The position numbers were made by a program, and so were the translations under genes. Of a stretch of DNA of 64,000 bases, positions 8,131 to 16,777 are shown piece by piece. Positions within the stretch are counted from its first letter, which is position 1; each line of letters starts with the position of its first letter. The DNA is from Verticiella sediminum. GTDB lineage: Bacteria; Pseudomonadota; Gammaproteobacteria; Burkholderiales; Burkholderiaceae_B. Below the pieces are notes generated by a model that had not been told where the DNA came from, ran no database searches, and worked only from the letters and a program-made list of their open reading frames with translations. The DNA lies in contig NZ_VLTJ01000010.1 in the NCBI RefSeq assembly GCF_007558815.1, positions 84,639 through 148,638 of the forward strand, in the 5' to 3' direction.

Positions 8131-10362
8131 CTAGTAGCGGCCGGTGAGCGAGACGACGAAGGCCCGTGGAGACCCGTAATAGCTGCTGCCGGTGCTCAGG
8201 TAGTAGGACTTGTCGAACAGGTTGTAGACGTGCAGGGCAGTCGACAGGCGCGGGCTGATGTCGTAGCGCGCGAGCAGGTCGACCACTGCATACGCGGGCT
8301 GCGTGAAGGTGGCATCCTGGTTGGGGCCCTGGTTCTCACTGTAGATCTTGCTCTGCCAGCGCACGCCGCCGCCCAACGTCAGACCGTCGACCAGGCCGTC
8401 CATCCGATAGGTGGTGAACAGCTTGGCCATGGATTGCGGCAGGTTGGTATTGATGCGCTCGCCTTCGCGGTCCTGGGTGCTGTTGCGGGCGAAGCTGGCG
8501 GCGATCTCCCAGCCCGGTCGCACCTGGCCGGAGAGTTCGATCTCGAAGCCGCGGGTGCGCGCGCCGGACACGGCTTCGTACGCCTGCGAGCCGTCGGGCG
8601 CATAGGTGTCGGGAATGGCGATCGCCTTGTTGTTCTCCCGGATCTGGTAGAGCGCCGCGCCCAGGTTGAGCCGCTCGTCGAAGAATGCCGCCTTGACGCC
8701 CGCCTCGTAGCTCTCGCCGCTGAGCGGATCGATGTAGTCGCCGTCGACGGTCATGTTGTTCTGGGGCGTGAAGATCGTCGTGTAGCTGGTGTACGCCGTC
8801 CATTGGTCCGACAAATCGTAGGTCACGGCGGCATACGGCACGAACTTGCGTTCGGCGCGCAGGATGCCGGAGTTGACGCCGCTGGCGTAGTTGTACGAGA
8901 GCTGGTCGCGGCGCCAGTCGACCCAGCGCGTGCCCACGATCACCGCCAGCGCATCGGCGGGCCGCAGCCGCAGCGAGCCGAACAGGCCGTTGTTGCGCTC
9001 GTCGATGCCATGCGTGCCCACGGCCGGGTTGTAGGGTTCGGCCGGATAGCTCCCGTCCCAGTTGAATATGTCGGGAATGTTCTGGTCCCAGCCGGCGTGG
9101 CTCCAGTTCGTGTACGACGGGCTTTCGTAGCGGGTGCGCGACCAGTTGGCGCCGAAGGCGGCCTCGTGCTCGCGGCCGAACAGGGAGAAGCTGCCGTTGG
9201 CGGCCAGGTTCAGCGCGTCCTGCTTGGGCTTGTAGACCCAGTGCGTGGCCCAGATGTTGGCGCCGGCGCCCGTATGGCGGTCCGGCGTGCCGCCGACGTA
9301 GCCGACCAGCTCGTCGGAGTCGGTGATGGTGTGTCCGGCGTTCAGCCTGAGCTGCCAGCCGTTGGCGAAGCGATGTTCCAGGTCGGCGAACAGCGAGGTT
9401 TCGTGGCGGCGCGAGCTGGCCCAGTCGGCGGCCGCCGAATCCGAGCGGGACCAGTACAGCCGCTCGCCGTCGGAGGCATACGCCGGCAGGCCGCCGCGCG
9501 AGTGGCCGGTGAGGTCGTGGCGCTGGTGGCTGATGCCGCCGCGCAGTACCGTTGCGCTGCCCAGGTCGGCTTCGACCACGCCGTAGAACACTTTGCGCCG
9601 GTCGTTGAAGCGGTCGATGTAGGCGTCGGAATCCTGCAGCGTCGCCACCATGCGTGCGCGCACCGAACCCGTCTCGTTCAGCGGGGTCGACAGATCGACC
9701 GACCCGCGCCGGCTGCGCCACGAGCCCAGGTCCACGGTGGCCGAGGCGCGGAAGTCGTCGAAGGGCTTCTTGCGCACCATGTTGATCGCCCCGCCCGGGG
9801 CGCCCACGCCGTTCATCATGCCGGCGGCCCCGCGCACCACCTCGACGCGGTCGTACAGGCTCATGTCCTGGCTCTGGTAGATGCTGGAGTAGCTCCCCGT
9901 CATCCTGGTGCCGTCGATCATGTAGGTGTCGATCGCAAAGCCGCGCGCGTAGATGGGCGAGCTGTCGGAACCGACGTTGCCGCCCTGCGACACCACCAGG
10001 CCGGGCGTCTGGTTGGCAACGTCGGTCAGTTGAGTGAGGTTCTGGTCCTGCATGCGCTGGCTGGTGATCACGCTCACCGATTGCGGCGTTTCGCGCAGGG
10101 TCAGGTCCAGGCCCGACGACAGCGAGCTTGGGCCGGTGGCGGTGTAGGCGCCGGTGCCGCCGGTGCTGGAGCCGGTCGTGCCATACACGACCACGGGGGC
10201 CAGTTGCGTGGCCTCGTCCTGGCCGGTGTTCTGCGCGGAGGCGATGTCCGGGGTTGCGGCGTATGCCAGCACCATCGCCAGGGGCAGGGCGCGCAGCCCC
10301 ACGGTGGTGTGGGACGCGCGGCGCTCATCCGGCGTGTTGTGGATAGTGTGTTTGCCCACCAT
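8131..10362 (-). CDS. TonB-dependent siderophore receptor
   Basis: This 743-residue outer-membrane receptor has a signal peptide (cleavage near ASAQ, about residue 44). A plug domain follows with TPQSVSVITSQRMQDQNL and RGFAIDTYMIDGTR, then a beta-barrel ending in an aromatic-terminated strand (VVSLTGRY). The architecture matches the siderophore receptor class (FhuE/FpvA-like). There is no N-terminal secretin/TonB signalling domain, so it should be a transporter and not a sigma-factor signalling receptor. The ATG at 10362 (MVGKHTIHN) is chosen because it gives a compact signal peptide; a start 37 codons upstream is possible. A Fur-box-like sequence lies about 360 bases upstream. No siderophore biosynthesis genes are in the window. 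Confidence 0.92.
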   Translation of the reverse strand: MVGKHTIHNTPDERRASHTTVGLRALPLAMVLAYAATPDIASAQNTGQDEATQLAPVVVYGTTGSSTGGTGAYTATGPSSLSSGLDLTLRETPQSVSVITSQRMQDQNLTQLTDVANQTPGLVVSQGGNVGSDSSPIYARGFAIDTYMIDGTRMTGSYSSIYQSQDMSLYDRVEVVRGAAGMMNGVGAPGGAINMVRKKPFDDFRASATVDLGSWRSRRGSVDLSTPLNETGSVRARMVATLQDSDAYIDRFNDRRKVFYGVVEADLGSATVLRGGISHQRHDLTGHSRGGLPAYASDGERLYWSRSDSAAADWASSRRHETSLFADLEHRFANGWQLRLNAGHTITDSDELVGYVGGTPDRHTGAGANIWATHWVYKPKQDALNLAANGSFSLFGREHEAAFGANWSRTRYESPSYTNWSHAGWDQNIPDIFNWDGSYPAEPYNPAVGTHGIDERNNGLFGSLRLRPADALAVIVGTRWVDWRRDQLSYNYASGVNSGILRAERKFVPYAAVTYDLSDQWTAYTSYTTIFTPQNNMTVDGDYIDPLSGESYEAGVKAAFFDERLNLGAALYQIRENNKAIAIPDTYAPDGSQAYEAVSGARTRGFEIELSGQVRPGWEIAASFARNSTQDREGERINTNLPQSMAKLFTTYRMDGLVDGLTLGGGVRWQSKIYSENQGPNQDATFTQPAYAVVDLLARYDISPRLSTALHVYNLFDKSYYLSTGSSYYGSPRAFVVSLTGRY

Positions 10363-10720
10363 ATATGTCGTTCCAGAATGGGAGGGCAACGGTACGCGCG
10401 CGGCGACCGGCCTCCCGGGCCAGGGAAAAGCGACGCTGTTCCGCGTGGCGCGGTTCGGCGCCCCTGTCGTCAAATACAGGCGACGGGCCGGCGATTTTCT
10501 GGAGTGGTTTTCACGCTTGTTCTTGGGGCAGGGTGTCGTGCGTACATGGATGGCCCGGCCCCGGGGCGCGAGCTGCGCGAGGCGTGGCCAACTACGCCTG
10601 CCGATCCTTGGGAAACCTGCTTGCCGGGACAGGGGCAGTACTTTTGCCGAAAGGCTGGGGCCGGGTATGACAAAGGCACGAGCGTGGTAAACGCACGTAA
10701 CAAGAATCAGAATAGCACTG

Positions 10721-10739
10721 GAGAATGATTTTCAATACG
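10721..10739. promoter_or_regulatory. Fur-box-like site
   Basis: GAGAATGATTTTCAATACG matches the 19-bp Fur consensus (GATAATGATAATCATTATC) at 13 of 19 positions, including the central AATGAT and TCA blocks. Iron-responsive Fur repression of the TonB receptor is expected from the gene's role. The site is far from the receptor ATG, which implies a long leader or a missed upstream start. Confidence 0.5.
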
Positions 10740-10861
10740 GTTTTGGCGGATGGTGTCGGGATGGTGTTGCATGGGGCCATCACCGCAGCGGCGGGCCCCG
10801 GGGCCTGATCGGAGCAGGGGCCATGATCGGGGCCATAAGACCGCGAAATTCATATTAACAA

Positions 10862-10878
10862 TATAATGTCATGCATTA
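10862..10878 (+). promoter_or_regulatory. Promoter -10 element with overlapping inverted repeat for the lyase gene
   Basis: A consensus TATAAT lies at 10862-10867. It is overlapped by the inverted repeat TAATG-TCATG-CATTA (10864-10878). No good -35 hexamer is visible at the usual distance, so activation by a regulator is possible. Transcription from here supports the ATG at 10902 over upstream start codons. Confidence 0.4.
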
Positions 10879-10901
10879 AGTCATTGAAGGCGGGCGAGGG
10901 C

Positions 10902-11765
10902 ATGAGCCAAGCGAGCAAACTCAGAGCATTGTTGCAACGCGAACAGTTGCTGGTTGCGCCAGGCGCATACGACGCGATCTCGGCGCGCACCATCGAGCAG
11001 GCGGGCTTCGAAGCGGTCTACATGACGGGTTCCGGCACGTCGGCGTCCCTGGGCTTTCCCGATTTCGGCCTGCTGACCATGACGGAAATGGCGGATAACG
11101 CCGGCGTCATCGCGCGTTCGGTGAACCTGCCGCTGATCGCCGACGCGGACACCGGTTACGGCAACGAGCTCAACGTCACGCGAACCGTGCGCGAGTACGA
11201 GGCGCGCGGCGTGGCCGGGCTGCACATCGAGGACCAGGTCGCGCCCAAGCGCTGCGGACACCTCGACGGCAAGGAGATCGTGCCGCGCGAGGAATTCGTG
11301 ATCAAGATCCGGGCTGCGGCGCAGGCGCGCCGCAGCCCGGATTTCCTCATCATCGCGCGTACCGACGCGCGCGCCACCCTGGGTCTCGACGAAGCGATTG
11401 CCCGTGCGAACGCCGCCTTGTCCGCCGGCGCGGACATGGCCTTCGTCGAAGCACCGCAGAGCCGGGAAGAAATGGCCGCCATCCCGCAGCGGGTGCAGGG
11501 CCCCTGCCTGCTGAACATCGTGCCCGGCGGGCGTACGCCGCTCGTGCACCTGGACGAGGTCCAGGCCATGGGCTATCGGCTCGCGATCCTGCCGGGCATT
11601 TTGCTGCGCTCGGCGATCGCCACCTTCGATCGCGTACTGAGCCAGCTTGCGCAGACGCGTCAGCCGGTGCTGGCTGAGGGCCAGGATTCGGTGCAGGCGG
11701 GCTTTCAGCGTTTCGGCGCGGACGAGTGGAACGCGCTGCGGGCGGGGGGCCAGGCACCGTCGTGA
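10902..11765 (+). CDS. Isocitrate lyase/PEP mutase-family lyase
   Basis: This 287-residue TIM-barrel enzyme has the metal-binding DADTGYGN loop (residues 81-88) and the active-site loop KRCGH (116-120, Cys118) shared by methylisocitrate lyase, 2,3-dimethylmalate lyase and oxaloacetate decarboxylase. Such enzymes cleave or decarboxylate 2-hydroxy-dicarboxylates in the cytoplasm. It is too short to be isocitrate lyase itself. The ATG at 10902 follows GGGCGAGGGC and a TATAAT promoter. It is a single gene, convergent with the FAD-oxidase gene. A lyase of the dimethylmalate type would complement the LeuCD-type hydratase 5 kb away, but that link is speculative. Confidence 0.85.
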   Translation: MSQASKLRALLQREQLLVAPGAYDAISARTIEQAGFEAVYMTGSGTSASLGFPDFGLLTMTEMADNAGVIARSVNLPLIADADTGYGNELNVTRTVREYEARGVAGLHIEDQVAPKRCGHLDGKEIVPREEFVIKIRAAAQARRSPDFLIIARTDARATLGLDEAIARANAALSAGADMAFVEAPQSREEMAAIPQRVQGPCLLNIVPGGRTPLVHLDEVQAMGYRLAILPGILLRSAIATFDRVLSQLAQTRQPVLAEGQDSVQAGFQRFGADEWNALRAGGQAPS

Positions 11766-11771
11766 TCTCCC

Positions 11772-11786
11772 GGCAGGCAGCCTGCC
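11772..11786. terminator. Possible bidirectional terminator hairpin
   Basis: GGCAGGC and GCCTGCC form a perfect inverted repeat in the 69-bp gap between two convergent genes. It has no T-tract on either side, so termination is inferred from position only. Confidence 0.35.
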
Positions 11787-11834
11787 TCGGGGCGTGAGTC
11801 CCCCGCTTGGTGACGCTTGCGCTCGGGCCCGTGG

Positions 11835-13187
11835 TCAATCGATCACGCGGCCCGGATTGAGAATGCCCTTGGCGTCCAGTGCCGACTTCAGGCGGCGCAG
11901 CACCTCGATCTCGGCCGCGCTGCGCGTGCATCCCAGGAAGGGCTTCTTGATGAAGCCGATGCCGTGCTCTGCACTGATCGTTCCGTCACGGCCGCGCAAC
12001 TGCGCGTAGACCTCGGCTTCCACTGCATGCATGTCGGGCCCGGCATGGGGCCCCGTCATGAGATGGATGTTGTTGTCGCCCATATGACCGAAGAAGAGAT
12101 GCCGGGCATCGGGATAGCGGCGCTGCAGCGTGTCCTGCAGGCGCGCGATGAACCCCCCCATCTCGGCCCAGGGCAGTCCGCAATCGAAGTTCACCGTCGG
12201 GGCGAGCGCCGTCAGCATCTCCGGAATGCTTTGGCGCATCCGCCAGAAAGCGTCTGCCTGGGCCAGGCTGGCGGCCAGCGCGCAGTCCACGATGTCGCCT
12301 TGTTCCAAGGCATGCTCGAGCGCGGTTTGCAGCGCGCCCGCATCATGGCTCGCGTGCCCTTCGGCAGACTCGATCAGGACATACCAGGGCTGCCCCGGCG
12401 CGACCGGGCAGGGCAGCTCCGACAGTCGCCCGGCCGTGTCGACGAACTCGCCGGACATGAATTCGAAGGCGGTGAGGTTCACGCCGGGCGCCCGCTTGAG
12501 TCCGCGCAACAGCTTTGTCAGCGCCTGCGTGCTTTCGGCCGCCGCAAACGCCGTGACGGGTTCGGGCGGCACCGGCTGCAGCTTGAGGATGAGGCGCGTG
12601 ATGATGCCCAGCGTGCCCTCGGAGCCGATGAAGAGAAAGCGCAGGTCCAGGCCGGCGCTGTTCTTGACCAGACGCGTGAGCGAGGACAACACCGTACCGT
12701 CGGCCAGGACGGCCTCCACGCCGAGCACCTGATCGCGCATGGTGCCGTAGCGGACGACGCGTTCGCCCCCGGCGTTGGTGGCGGCGTTGCCGCCGATCTG
12801 GCAGGAGCCGCGGGCACCGAGATCCAGCGGGAAGTACCAGCCGGCATCGGCCGCCGCCTGTTGCACGGCCTGCAGCGTGGCACCCGCCTGTACGCACATC
12901 ACGCCTTCCAGCGCGTCGATGTGTTCGATCGCGTTCATGCGCTCGAGGTTGACGACGACGTCGCCGTCCGCGGGCACGGCGCCGCCGGCCAGGCCGGTGA
13001 GCCCGCCCTGGATCGTCACGGGCTGACCGCGCGCATGGCAGTCGCGCAGCAGTGTGCTCACTTCGTCGGTAGTGCGCGGCCGGAATACGGCCCGTGGCGT
13101 ACCCCGGGCGAGGCCGCTCCAGTCCTTCAGATAGCGTTCCTCGATCTGCGCCTCGACGGTCGGCAGGCTAGGCAGGCGTTCGGTCAT
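11835..13187 (-). CDS. FAD-linked 2-hydroxy-acid oxidase/dehydrogenase (GlcD/D-2HGDH type)
   Basis: This 450-residue vanillyl-alcohol-oxidase-fold enzyme has the FAD-binding loop VTIQGGLTGLAGGAVP (about residues 58-73), the GTLGII region, and C-terminal FGHMGDNNIHL and SAEHGIGFIKK. Both C-terminal motifs are diagnostic of D-lactate/glycolate/D-2-hydroxyglutarate dehydrogenases. It oxidises a D-2-hydroxy acid, passing electrons to a quinone or flavoprotein. The ATG at 13187 lies 16 bp after the sulfatase stop, so the two are co-transcribed behind a Bug protein. The operon therefore seems to import, desulfate and oxidise an organic acid. The substrate is unknown. Confidence 0.9.
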   Translation of the reverse strand: MTERLPSLPTVEAQIEERYLKDWSGLARGTPRAVFRPRTTDEVSTLLRDCHARGQPVTIQGGLTGLAGGAVPADGDVVVNLERMNAIEHIDALEGVMCVQAGATLQAVQQAAADAGWYFPLDLGARGSCQIGGNAATNAGGERVVRYGTMRDQVLGVEAVLADGTVLSSLTRLVKNSAGLDLRFLFIGSEGTLGIITRLILKLQPVPPEPVTAFAAAESTQALTKLLRGLKRAPGVNLTAFEFMSGEFVDTAGRLSELPCPVAPGQPWYVLIESAEGHASHDAGALQTALEHALEQGDIVDCALAASLAQADAFWRMRQSIPEMLTALAPTVNFDCGLPWAEMGGFIARLQDTLQRRYPDARHLFFGHMGDNNIHLMTGPHAGPDMHAVEAEVYAQLRGRDGTISAEHGIGFIKKPFLGCTRSAAEIEVLRRLKSALDAKGILNPGRVID

Positions 13188-13203
13188 GGCGTGCCCCGGC
13201 GCT

Positions 13204-14646
13204 TCAGGCGGCGGGCACCGGCGTTGCGCCCGGCGTACCGGTGCGCAGCGCCGCCTCGCGCCCGCCAAAGCGGGCGATCAGTGCCTGCTGGTCGTCCTTG
13301 GCAAGACGGTCCGCGGCCTCCGGGTCGACGAGTTGCCGCAGGCGGTGCTCGAACGCGGCCAGGATCTCGGCATGCTCGGGCGATGCGGCGAGGTCCCGGG
13401 TTTCCTCGGGGTCGTCATGCAGGTCGAAGAACTCGGGCGGATGCCCGACGTAGTAGTGATACTTGTAGCGGCCGTCGGCCAGCATGTAGCCCGCCGATTC
13501 GGAACCCACCGCATGGTATTCGCTGAACGCTAGGCGATCCGGATCTTCGCCGGCAACGGCGGTGTGCCGCAGCGAGACGCCGGGCAGGTCGGCATCCTCG
13601 GCATGCGGCGCCACGCCGGCGGCGTCGAGCACCGTGGGGAAGAGGTCCACCAGCGATACGTTGGTATGTACTGTGCGGCCTGCCGGGATCTCAGGCCCTT
13701 TGACGATCATCGGCACCGCGACCGCTTCCCGATACAGGGTGCACTTGTTCCACAGCCCGCGCGCGCCCAGGTTGTCGCCATGGTCGCTCGAATACACGAC
13801 GGTGGTGTCCTCGACCAGGCCGCTCTCGGCGAGCGCCTGCAGCACCAGGCCTACCTGCTCGTCCATGAACGAGGTCAGGCCGAAGTACGACGCCAGGGCG
13901 AGCCGACGCCGGTCGTCGTTGCTCAGTTGTTCGTCGTGCCGGCTGAAGCGCGCATGCCGCTCGACCCAGGGATGGCGGCGATAGCCGCTGTCGGGATGCA
14001 GCTTGGGCAGCGGCATGTCCGCGACCGGGTAGAGGTCCAGGTAGCGTTGCGGCACGATCAGCGGGAAGTGCGGTGCGACGAAACCGACGAACAGCACCCA
14101 GGGGCGCCGGGCCTCGTCTTCGGCGCGCTCTTGCAGCCATTGCGCGGCCTGGCCGGCGACCGACTGGTCGAAGCGGTTGTAGCTCGACTCGCCCGCGCCG
14201 ATCTGCTTGAAGAGCGGGGCCGTGGGAAAGGGATCGGGCAGCGGCTCGCGCACCGAGCCCCAGACCTGGCCGATGCCGTCCATGATGTGGGCCGCGAGCT
14301 GCTGGCGGTCGAAGCCGGTGGGATCGGCTTCGTTCCGATAGTGCAGCTTGCCGATGGATTCGACCCTGACGCCCGCGGACTGCAGACGATGCCCCCAGCT
14401 CGCGGGCTCGCCGGTGTAGGCGATTGCGTTGTCCCAGCAGCGATGCTGGTGCACGTAGCGCCCCGTGGCGATGCTTGCGCGCGCCGGGACGCAGATCGGC
14501 GACGCGGTATAGGCATTCTCGAAGCGTGTGCCCTGGCGAGCCAGCTCGTCCAGATGCGGCGTGCGCACGATGGGATGGCCCGCACAGCCCATGACGCGGG
14601 CATTGTGCTCGTCGGAAAGCAGGATCAGCAGATTGGTGGTCGGCAT
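13204..14646 (-). CDS. Sulfatase (formylglycine-dependent, alkaline-phosphatase superfamily)
   Basis: This 480-residue sulfatase carries the formylglycine motif CVPAR with Cys52, which maturation enzymes convert to formylglycine. Metal-binding residues appear early (LLSDEHN), and a late SSDHGDNLG supplies metal ligands. There is no signal peptide at MPTTNLLILL, so it should be cytoplasmic, like choline sulfatase and related enzymes. It sits 16 bp after the Bug gene and 16 bp before the FAD oxidase. Substrates could be a sulfate ester of a hydroxy acid; phosphonate monoester or phosphodiester hydrolase activity is an alternative. The ATG at 14646 is chosen because sequence further upstream overlaps the Bug gene. 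Confidence 0.9.
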   Translation of the reverse strand: MPTTNLLILLSDEHNARVMGCAGHPIVRTPHLDELARQGTRFENAYTASPICVPARASIATGRYVHQHRCWDNAIAYTGEPASWGHRLQSAGVRVESIGKLHYRNEADPTGFDRQQLAAHIMDGIGQVWGSVREPLPDPFPTAPLFKQIGAGESSYNRFDQSVAGQAAQWLQERAEDEARRPWVLFVGFVAPHFPLIVPQRYLDLYPVADMPLPKLHPDSGYRRHPWVERHARFSRHDEQLSNDDRRRLALASYFGLTSFMDEQVGLVLQALAESGLVEDTTVVYSSDHGDNLGARGLWNKCTLYREAVAVPMIVKGPEIPAGRTVHTNVSLVDLFPTVLDAAGVAPHAEDADLPGVSLRHTAVAGEDPDRLAFSEYHAVGSESAGYMLADGRYKYHYYVGHPPEFFDLHDDPEETRDLAASPEHAEILAAFEHRLRQLVDPEAADRLAKDDQQALIARFGGREAALRTGTPGATPVPAA

Positions 14647-14662
14647 GGCGAGGCTCGGCAGA

Positions 14663-15637
14663 TCAGTTGGCGAAGGTGTCGCCGGTGTCCTTGAGAACTT
14701 CCTGCCATCGGCGGTAGTCCTCGTTGACCAGCGCACGGAATTCGGCCTGAGGCATGGGGGCGGGGACGAAACCTTGGTCGAGGAGGATCTTGCGCAAGCC
14801 CTCGGATTCGAGGGCGGCATTGATGCGTTCGTTCCAGTCTCGCGCGGCCTCTTCCGACATGCCGGACGGTGCGAGCACGCCGAACCATTCCTCGATGTCC
14901 AGGCCTTTGAAGCCCAGCTCGCGCAGGGTCGGGACTTGCGGGGTGTTCGGGTCGCGTTCGCTGCCGGAGGTGGCGAGCAGCTTGAGCCGCCCGTCGCGGG
15001 TCATGGCGAGCAGCGAAGGCACCGTCGAGATCACCGCCGGGATCTGCCCGCCCACGGCGTCGTTGATCGCCGGGCCCGCGCCGCGATAGGGCACGTGGAT
15101 GAGATCGGCGTGAGCCTGCTGCGACAGTCCCACGCCCACGAAGTGCGGCGACAGGCCGACGCCGGCCGTGCCGTAGGCGCGCAGCGCCTCGTTGCCGCGC
15201 GCGCGCTCGACGTAGCCCTGCAAGGTATCGGCGCCCACACTGGGCGATACCGCGACGCCCATGGCGTATGTCGCCACGCGCGCAACGGGCACCAGGTCGC
15301 GTTCGGGGTCGTAGCTGAAATGGCGGTTGGTATGCGGCGTCATCGTGATGCTGCCGCTGGGCAGGATGATGAGCAGGTTGTCGCCCGCGGCCGCGTTGCG
15401 CAGCGCATCGATGGCGATCATGCCGCTCGCGCCCGGGCGATTCTCCACGATCACGCGGCGTTCGCTCGAACGGCTCAACGCGTCGGCCAGCGCGCGTGCG
15501 ACGCTGTCCAGACCGCCGCCGGCCTGAAAGCCGACGACCAGTCGCGTCGGCGGCTCGGCCGCAGCAGCTACGCCGCCGATGCCACAGGTCGCAAGCGCGA
15601 CGCCCAGCAGCAGCCGTCCAAGAAGGTTGGATGCCAT
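14663..15637 (-). CDS. Bug/TctC-family periplasmic solute-binding protein
   Basis: This 324-residue protein has a signal peptide starting MASNLLGRLLLGVALATCGIG and ending near VAAAAE. Typical Bug motifs follow (LVVGFQAGGGLDSVARALAD, VENRPGASG, IPYRGAGP-like HVPYRGAGP). The ATG at 15637 is preceded by ACAGGAGACAACC, which is better than the upstream in-frame ATG at 15721. It heads the operon with the sulfatase and FAD oxidase and is divergent from a LysR gene. It likely captures the sulfated or hydroxylated acid that the two enzymes process. Confidence 0.92.
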   Translation of the reverse strand: MASNLLGRLLLGVALATCGIGGVAAAAEPPTRLVVGFQAGGGLDSVARALADALSRSSERRVIVENRPGASGMIAIDALRNAAAGDNLLIILPSGSITMTPHTNRHFSYDPERDLVPVARVATYAMGVAVSPSVGADTLQGYVERARGNEALRAYGTAGVGLSPHFVGVGLSQQAHADLIHVPYRGAGPAINDAVGGQIPAVISTVPSLLAMTRDGRLKLLATSGSERDPNTPQVPTLRELGFKGLDIEEWFGVLAPSGMSEEAARDWNERINAALESEGLRKILLDQGFVPAPMPQAEFRALVNEDYRRWQEVLKDTGDTFAN

Positions 15638-15699
15638 GGTTGTCTCCTGTTGTGCTTGTTGGAATGGGCGCAGTATCGACCATGGAAACTGCGGAAAAC

Positions 15700-15745
15700 A
15701 GTGATATATATTCCGCTTCATATTACCAATTGGTTATGATTTATC
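15700..15745. promoter_or_regulatory. AT-rich divergent promoter with a 10-bp palindrome
   Basis: The region between the Bug and LysR genes contains TGATATATATT, CATATTACC and the perfect palindrome ACCAATTGGT (15725-15734) directly before the LysR ATG at 15746. Position and composition suggest the LysR binding and promoter region for both directions. Confidence 0.5.
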
Positions 15746-16777
15746 ATGGACCCTGCATTCGCTTCTTCACTCGAGCGCGCGTTTCGTTCAGGCCTCAAGC
15801 TCGGCCATCTGCGCCTGCTGTCGTCGCTGGCGCGGGTCGGTCGTGTCAGCCGGGTCGCCGAGCTGCTGAACGTCACGCAGCCGGCCGTCTCCAAGCAACT
15901 GGCCGAACTCGAGGCCGTGCTGGGTACGCCCGTCGTCGTGCGCGCCGGGCGGTCGGTCGCCTTGACGCCCGCCGGCGAAATCCTGGTGCGCTACGGGCGC
16001 GAGATCCTGCACCGGCTGGATGACGCCAAGCGCGAGCTCGAAGATCTGGGCGCCGGCCTGGGCGGTGGGTTCAAGGTGGGTGCGGTCGCCACCGTCATGC
16101 CGACGCTCATCGCCGCGGCGGTCGGACGCTGGCAGCGGCTGGCCTCGAAAGCGACGTTGGTGCTGAAGGAAGCGACCACCGACGAGTTGTTTCCGCTGCT
16201 CGATGAGGGCGAACTGGACCTGGTCGTGTCGCGCACCCGCGTGGGCCGCAGCGCGAGCGGGCTCACCGACATGCTGGTGGGCAACGACCCTATCGTCCTC
16301 GCGTGCAGCCATCGGCATCCGCTGGCTGGCAGGAAGGCGGTGCGCTGGGCGGACGTGGCCGGTTATCCCTGGGTGCTTCCGCCGGAAGGGTCGGCCATTC
16401 ACGATGCATTGCGAGCGACGCTGGAGCGCAACAGCATCGCCTACCCCGAGCGGAGCATTGTGAGCAACTCGATAGCCGCCCTGCCTCGCCTGCTCACGGA
16501 TGGGCACTTGGTCGGCCCGGTGCCGCGGGCCTTCATCCAGGAAGACGTGGACCGGCGCAAGCTCATGGTGCTGCCATTGGCGCTGGCCGGCGCCGCGCAC
16601 GAAGTGCGCGCCGTCTGGCGGCCTTCCCACGCCACGCCGCTATTGCGCCTGTTCGTGAAGAGCCTGACCGACGCGGGCGCAGGCCTGGACGTTACCCAGG
16701 CTCAGCGGAGGATCACTCCGCCGCCAGCACCCCGCGCCGGATCTGGTCGCGTTCGATCGACTCGAACAGCGCCTTGA
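15746..16777 (+). CDS. LysR-family transcriptional regulator
   Basis: This 343-residue regulator has an N-terminal winged helix-turn-helix ([25 protein letters not shown], about residues 33-58) and a periplasmic-binding-like effector domain (about 100-310). It resembles GbpR/PcaQ-like regulators. It is divergent from the Bug-sulfatase-oxidase operon and probably controls it. The last roughly 25 residues are rich in Arg/Pro/Ser and overlap the end of hpd by 65 bp in convergent orientation, so this tail is probably not part of the conserved domain. The ATG at 15746 lies at the end of the palindrome-containing promoter. Confidence 0.9.
   Translation: MDPAFASSLERAFRSGLKLGHLRLLSSLARVGRVSRVAELLNVTQPAVSKQLAELEAVLGTPVVVRAGRSVALTPAGEILVRYGREILHRLDDAKRELEDLGAGLGGGFKVGAVATVMPTLIAAAVGRWQRLASKATLVLKEATTDELFPLLDEGELDLVVSRTRVGRSASGLTDMLVGNDPIVLACSHRHPLAGRKAVRWADVAGYPWVLPPEGSAIHDALRATLERNSIAYPERSIVSNSIAALPRLLTDGHLVGPVPRAFIQEDVDRRKLMVLPLALAGAAHEVRAVWRPSHATPLLRLFVKSLTDAGAGLDVTQAQRRITPPPAPRAGSGRVRSTRTAP

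Larger units (their letters stand above)
10363..10901. other. Gene-free interval between the TonB receptor and the lyase gene
   Basis: I see no convincing gene in these 539 bases. Short open frames exist on both strands, but they have arginine/proline-rich shadow-like translations. The interval holds a Fur-box-like sequence at 10721-10739, an AT-rich promoter region just before the lyase gene, and a long GC-rich leader (about 360 bases) between the Fur-like site and the receptor start. Confidence 0.5.

Noticed and set aside
10365..10670. 101-residue plus-strand frame upstream of the lyase gene
   Set aside because: Shadow-like composition and no start signals; its span is the leader of the TonB receptor on the other strand.
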